64,000 nucleotides of DNA from positions 248,001 through 312,000 of the forward strand of contig NZ_JAPENY010000003.1 of NCBI RefSeq assembly GCF_026341825.1, read 5' to 3'. Shown in pieces: positions 60,244 through 64,000 of this stretch. The position numbers and the translations under genes were made by a program. The DNA is from Streptomyces sp. NBC_00620 (GTDB lineage Bacteria > Actinomycetota > Actinomycetes > Streptomycetales > Streptomycetaceae). Under the pieces are notes generated by a model. That model was given only the letters and a program-made list of their open reading frames with translations, was not told where the DNA came from and did no database searches. The number at the start of each line of letters is the position of its first letter. The stretch's first letter is position 1.

Positions 60244-60939
60244 TCAGGTGCCCGGCTTGCGGCCGTACACGAAGACGTCGTCGCCGTTCTTCAGCAGCGA
60301 CCAGTACTTCTTGGCGGTGGTCTTGGTCATGTTGACGCAGCCGTGCGAGCCGGGCGGGTTCCACATGCTCAGGCCGACCGAGTGGAATGCCTGGCCGCCG
60401 TCGAAGAACTGGCTGTAGGGCATGGGCACGTTGTAGATGCTCGAGACGTGGTCGATGTCCCGCCAGTAGATCTTCTTCAGTCCGGTGCGGGTCTCATAGT
60501 TGTTGCGACCCGTGCGGACCGGCACCGGCCCGTAGACGAGCGTGCTGCCGTCCTGGATCCAGCTGATCTGAAGCGTGAGGTTGACGCAGGCGATGCGGCC
60601 CTTGTTGACCGGGCACTTGCCGTCCTTGTTGGGCTTGTTGCCGACGGCCTTCTGCTTGTTCATCAGGTCCATCACACCCCAGGTCACGGGTCCCGCGTAC
60701 CCGATGTTCGGGGTGATGCCGTGCTTGTTCTGGAAGGCCTGGATGGCCTTGCAGTCGGCGGTGGACTGCCGTCCGTCGACCGGGCGGCCGAGGAACTTCT
60801 CCACCTTCTTCTGATACGGACCTGCCTGCGTCGTACAGCTCGCGGCCTGCGCGGGCCCCGCGCCCAGCGCGAGCGTCAGCGGCGCCACCAGTCCGGTGAT
60901 GCCGAGCGCGACTGCTCCGCGTCTGCGTATGTCCCCCAT
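60244..60939 (-). CDS. L,D-transpeptidase (YkuD) with peptidoglycan-binding domain
   Basis: A 231-aa secreted enzyme: signal peptide to about residue 32, a peptidoglycan-binding-like domain (KKVEKFLGRPVDGRQSTADC, KAIQAFQNKHGITPNIGYAG) and a YkuD catalytic domain with HSVGLSMWNPPGSHGCVNM, catalytic Cys201. It forms 3-3 cross-links in cell-wall peptidoglycan or attaches proteins to it. ATG at 60939 has AAGGTCC upstream; the frame opens 16 codons earlier without a site. Confidence 0.92.
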   Translation of the reverse strand: MGDIRRRGAVALGITGLVAPLTLALGAGPAQAASCTTQAGPYQKKVEKFLGRPVDGRQSTADCKAIQAFQNKHGITPNIGYAGPVTWGVMDLMNKQKAVGNKPNKDGKCPVNKGRIACVNLTLQISWIQDGSTLVYGPVPVRTGRNNYETRTGLKKIYWRDIDHVSSIYNVPMPYSQFFDGGQAFHSVGLSMWNPPGSHGCVNMTKTTAKKYWSLLKNGDDVFVYGRKPGT

Positions 60940-61125
60940 GACGGACCTTTCCCTTGCGTTCTTCTCGCACGTCTCGCGATGTCTCACTGCTAGACCCGCG
61001 TCGGGGGCTGTGCGTTGTAGGGCTGGTCAGGCTGCGACGAAACGGTGACATTGCCGCGGCGGAGGCAGCTGAAGCAGGCGATCCGTGGTTGCCATGAATG
61101 CCGTGGACGCCGTGGACGCCGTGGG

Positions 61126-62517
61126 TCAGCCCGTGAGCAGAGCCACCGCCCGCGTGAGCACGTCCCGCGTCGCCGTGAACGGCAGCCGCAGATGGTGCGC
61201 CAGGCTCGCCCGGTCGACCGCGAACAGCGGACCGGGCGACACGGCCAGCCCGCGTCCCGCGGCGCGCGCCGCCAGCTCCGTGGCCGTGGTCGGCTCGCCC
61301 AGGTGCAGCCAGAGCGACAGTCCGCCGTCCGGGACGGTGTACGTCCATCCCGTGCCCGCGAGCAGGCCCGCCAGGTGGTCGCGCTGCCGGCGCAGGCGGG
61401 CACGGCGGTCGGCGAGGACGGCGTCCAGGCCGTCGCCGCCTCCGTCACCCTCGCCCAGCAGCTCGGCGGCGATCAGTTGCTCCAGCGGCGGTGGCGAGAG
61501 CTGCGCCTGCAGCGGGTTGCGCAGTACCTCGCGTACGAGGTCCGCGCTCGCCCTGATCCAGCCGATCCGCAGTCCGCTCCACAGCACCTTGCTCGCCGAG
61601 CCGATCTGGATCACCCGGGCACCGGACAGATGGGGCTCGGTGCCGGGCGGCGTCCGCAGGTCCAGGTCGCGCATCGTCTCGTCGACGACGACGGTCAGCG
61701 CGTGCCGTTCCGCGAGGGCGGCGACCGCCGTCCGGGTCGGGGCGGTCATGTGGGCGCCGGTGGGGTTGTGGAAGTCCGGGATGAGGTAGGCGAGTTGGGG
61801 ACCGTTCGCCCGTACCGTCTCGGCGAGCCGTTCTGTGTCCCAGCCGTGCGCGGCGGTCACCGGCACCGGCAGCAGGCGGGCCCGGCGGCGGCGCAGGATG
61901 GCGAGGGCGCCCGGGTAGGTGGGGCTCTCCACGACGACCGGTGAGCGGCGGTCCGTGTGGAGCCGGTCGACGAGGAGTGTCAGCGCGGCCTGTGCGCCGG
62001 AGGTGACCAGGATCTGCTCGGGGCGGGTGGCCAGGCCCGAGCGCGTGTAACGCTCGGCGAGGAGTTCGCGCAGCCGGGGCAGTCCCGCGGTCGCGACGCC
62101 CGAGTCGACGAGGAGGGCCGCGCTGCGCTCGACGGCCCGGCCCAGTGCGGCGAGGTAGGCCTCGTGGGGTGCCGCCGTGACGGCGAGGGTCAAGTCGAGG
62201 TCCGCGTCGCCTGCGCCGCCCCGGTCCAGGGACCAGGGGGTGGTGCGCTCGGTGAGGCGCGCGGGCAGGCGTACGACGCTTCCGCTGCCGTGCCGGGTGT
62301 GCAGCCAGCCGTCGTCCCGCAGCCGGGTGAGGGCCGTGACCACGGTGCCGCGGCTGAGTTCCAGGGCGCGGGCGAGTTCTCGCTCGGACGGCAGCCGGGT
62401 CCCGGCGGGAATGCGGCCGTCGACCACGGCCTCGCGTACGGCGGTGGCCAGCGACCGGGCCAGCGGTCCTTCCTTGGTGCGCCAGTTGCCGAGCGCGGCG
62501 GCGAATCCTCTCTGCAT
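61126..62517 (-). CDS. MocR/PdxR-type PLP-dependent transcriptional regulator
   Basis: A 463-aa regulator: GntR winged helix at residues 15-80 (LARSLATAVREAVVDGRIPA, LPSERELARALELSRGTVVT) joined to an aminotransferase-like domain with the PLP lysine Lys310 (GSASKVLWSGLRIGW). Such proteins sense vitamin B6 or amino compounds and control a divergent gene. ATG at 62517. It is 60 bp from the divergent PLP decarboxylase gene, and the gap holds an inverted repeat, so the decarboxylase is the likely target. A 9-bp tandem repeat (GCCGTGGAC) borders its stop codon. Confidence 0.92.
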   Translation of the reverse strand: MQRGFAAALGNWRTKEGPLARSLATAVREAVVDGRIPAGTRLPSERELARALELSRGTVVTALTRLRDDGWLHTRHGSGSVVRLPARLTERTTPWSLDRGGAGDADLDLTLAVTAAPHEAYLAALGRAVERSAALLVDSGVATAGLPRLRELLAERYTRSGLATRPEQILVTSGAQAALTLLVDRLHTDRRSPVVVESPTYPGALAILRRRRARLLPVPVTAAHGWDTERLAETVRANGPQLAYLIPDFHNPTGAHMTAPTRTAVAALAERHALTVVVDETMRDLDLRTPPGTEPHLSGARVIQIGSASKVLWSGLRIGWIRASADLVREVLRNPLQAQLSPPPLEQLIAAELLGEGDGGGDGLDAVLADRRARLRRQRDHLAGLLAGTGWTYTVPDGGLSLWLHLGEPTTATELAARAAGRGLAVSPGPLFAVDRASLAHHLRLPFTATRDVLTRAVALLTG

Positions 62518-62543
62518 TGGTCCAGTTTCCACCAAGTGGACCA
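62518..62543. promoter_or_regulatory. MocR operator between divergent genes
   Basis: Inverted repeat TGGTCCA (62518-62524) and TGGACCA (62537-62543), in the 60-bp gap that also holds both promoters. TACGCT (62566-62571) ends 6 bases before the decarboxylase ATG, so that message may be leaderless. MocR proteins commonly bind such repeats beside their own start. Confidence 0.6.
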
Positions 62544-62577
62544 GGATTTTCGCGTGCCGTCCGCCTACGCTGCCGCC

Positions 62578-63978
62578 ATGGACCGCACACTCGCCGAGGA
62601 CCTCGCCCGGCTCCCCGAACTCCTCCAGTCCGCCCGCGACTTCGCCGCCCGCGAGGTGAGCGGGGTGGACGACCGTCCTGTGGCCCACCTCGGCAAGGCA
62701 CCCGATCTCGAGCCCCTTCCGGCCCGGGGAACCGGTGCCGAAGGCGCATTGGCCCGCTTCGCCGAGCGCTGGGCCCCGGGCTTCTCCGGCTCCGCGGGCC
62801 CGCGCTATCTCGGCTTCGTCACCGGTGGCGCGACGCCGGCCGCGCTCACCGGGGACTGGCTGACCAGTGCGTACGACCAGAACGCGGCCGGGGGCGGGGA
62901 CTCCTCCGCGACCGCTCTGGAGCACGAGACCCTGGGCTGGCTGCGCGAGCTGTTCGGGCTGAGCGAGGAGCACAGCGGTGCCTTCGTGACCGGGGCGACC
63001 GCGTCCAACACGGTCGGGCTGGCCATCGGGCGGGAGTGGCTCGGCGAGCGCCAGGGGGTGTCCGTGTCGAAGGAGGGAGTCGGCGCGCTCGGTCCGGTCG
63101 AGGTGCTGTCCGGCAGTCCGCACTCCAGCGTCACCAAGGCGCTGTCCGTGCTCGGCATCGGGCGCGACCGGTTGCGGCAGGTACCCCTGCTGTCCGGGAA
63201 CCGCGAGGCGATCGATGTCGAGCGGCTGGACGCCGCCCTCGACGCCCTCGGCGGTCGCCCGGCGATCGTCGTCGCGAACGCCGGGACCGTGAACACCGTC
63301 GACTTCGACGACCTGCGGGCCATCGCCGCGCTCAAGGAGCGGTACGACTTCTGGCTGCACGTGGACGCCGCGTTCGGTGGCTTCGCCGCGCTGTCACCCT
63401 CGTACGCACATCTCGTCGAGGGCATCGACGCGGCCGACTCCGTCTGTGTCGACCTGCACAAGTGGCTCAACGTCCCCTACGACGCGGCCGTCCAGTTCAC
63501 CCGCCGCCAGGACCTCCAGGTGCGGGTCTTCCACAACTCCTCGCCCTACCTCGGTCTGCCGACCGGCGACCCCGACTTCGTCCACCTCACCCCGGAGAAC
63601 TCGCGTCGGCTGCGCGCCCTGCCGGCCTGGTTCGCGCTCACGGCGTACGGACGGGAGGGGCACCGCGAGATCGTCGAGCGGAACGTCGCGCTCGCCCGGC
63701 ACCTGGGCGAACGCATCGCTCAGGAGCCGCAGTTGAGGCTCCTGGCGCCGGTCCGGCTCAACGTCGTGTGCTTCACCCTCGCCGATGATCCGGGCAAGGA
63801 GCAGGTGCACGGGCTGGCCCGCGCGATCGCCGCCTCCGGCGAGGCCTTCGTGACTCCGACGTTCTACGACGGAACGCACGCGCTGCGGGCGGCGTTCAGC
63901 AACTGGCGTACGTCCGAGGCCCATACGGACCGCGTGTTCGACGCGCTCCAGCGCCACAGCCGTAGCGGACGGCCCTGA
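62578..63978 (+). CDS. Pyridoxal-dependent decarboxylase, aromatic/glutamate group
   Basis: A 466-aa group II PLP decarboxylase: GATASNTVGLAIGREWL, VVANAGTVNTVDFDDL, LHVDAAFGGFAAL (Asp pairing with PLP) and Lys295 in CVDLHKWLNVPYDAA. Substrate could be an aromatic L-amino acid, glutamate-like acid or diaminobutyrate; the sequence does not decide. No ribosome site precedes the ATG at 62578, consistent with a leaderless message. The stop is at 63976-63978; the last 22 bases of the window carry nothing else. Confidence 0.9.
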   Translation: MDRTLAEDLARLPELLQSARDFAAREVSGVDDRPVAHLGKAPDLEPLPARGTGAEGALARFAERWAPGFSGSAGPRYLGFVTGGATPAALTGDWLTSAYDQNAAGGGDSSATALEHETLGWLRELFGLSEEHSGAFVTGATASNTVGLAIGREWLGERQGVSVSKEGVGALGPVEVLSGSPHSSVTKALSVLGIGRDRLRQVPLLSGNREAIDVERLDAALDALGGRPAIVVANAGTVNTVDFDDLRAIAALKERYDFWLHVDAAFGGFAALSPSYAHLVEGIDAADSVCVDLHKWLNVPYDAAVQFTRRQDLQVRVFHNSSPYLGLPTGDPDFVHLTPENSRRLRALPAWFALTAYGREGHREIVERNVALARHLGERIAQEPQLRLLAPVRLNVVCFTLADDPGKEQVHGLARAIAASGEAFVTPTFYDGTHALRAAFSNWRTSEAHTDRVFDALQRHSRSGRP

Positions 63979-64000
63979 GAGAGACGGCCCTAAGAGTCGC

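Overview
The window is chromosomal DNA from a high-GC actinomycete, almost certainly a Streptomyces. The signs are very high GC with strong third-position GC bias, GTG and TTG starts, 4-bp ATGA/GTGA stop-start overlaps, LacI/DeoR/TetR/MocR regulators, an SCO5389-type protein, a SpoIIE-type multidomain phosphatase, F420 and mycothiol-era enzymes, a class-E-like LAxTG surface protein and Streptomyces SAM riboswitches. About 52 protein genes are supported. I saw no tRNA, rRNA, CRISPR array or intact mobile element.

Layout. (1) 1-3153 is a sulfur-acquisition island. Two FMN-dependent monooxygenase genes (the first cut by the window edge) diverge from a glutathione-S-transferase-fold gene. Both transcription units begin with a SAM riboswitch, and the monooxygenase unit also has a short leader peptide. 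(2) 3179-12904 holds a peptidoglycan-binding membrane protein and a glycan-use locus: a Tat-exported polysaccharide lyase family 8 enzyme, a phosphodiesterase-type hydrolase, a 2-hydroxyacid dehydrogenase, a sugar ABC importer and a DeoR-LacI hybrid regulator, with related operator-like motifs at three promoters. (3) 13214-18426 holds a PAS-PAS-GAF-PP2C-ATPase regulator, a Zur-box operon (cysteine-free ribosomal protein L32, CooC-like P-loop ATPase, small ORF, SCO5389-like protein) and a PAP2 phosphatase.

(4) 18434-46017 is a 27.6-kb, 21-gene, single-strand exopolysaccharide operon. It is read from a polyprenyl-phosphate sugar-1-phosphate transferase through a nucleotide-sugar dehydrogenase, glycosyltransferases, two Wzz-like proteins, asparagine synthase, a fused dehydrogenase/oxidoreductase, a heparinase-fold protein, a beta-helix lipoprotein, a Wzy-like polymerase, a deoxysugar cassette (C-methyltransferase, RfbF, PIG-L, epimerase, DUF4910), a Wzx-like flippase, a pyruvyl transferase, RmlC and a sugar aminotransferase. 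It looks like a complete Wzx/Wzy-type pathway for a decorated polymer.

(5) 46018-64000 is a mosaic of short units: a luciferase-domain protein, an orphan solute-binding protein, an LAETG sortase substrate, a TetR/OB-fold pair with matching palindromes, two secreted pectate lyases, a sigma factor fused to a zinc-anti-sigma motif and a carbohydrate-binding AbfB domain, secreted hypotheticals, an acid phosphatase, an NDH-2-type dehydrogenase, a membrane-anchored trypsin-like protease, an L,D-transpeptidase and a divergent MocR/PLP-decarboxylase pair. Polysaccharide breakdown, cell-surface polymer synthesis and nutrient-limitation control (sulfur, zinc) are the recurring themes.
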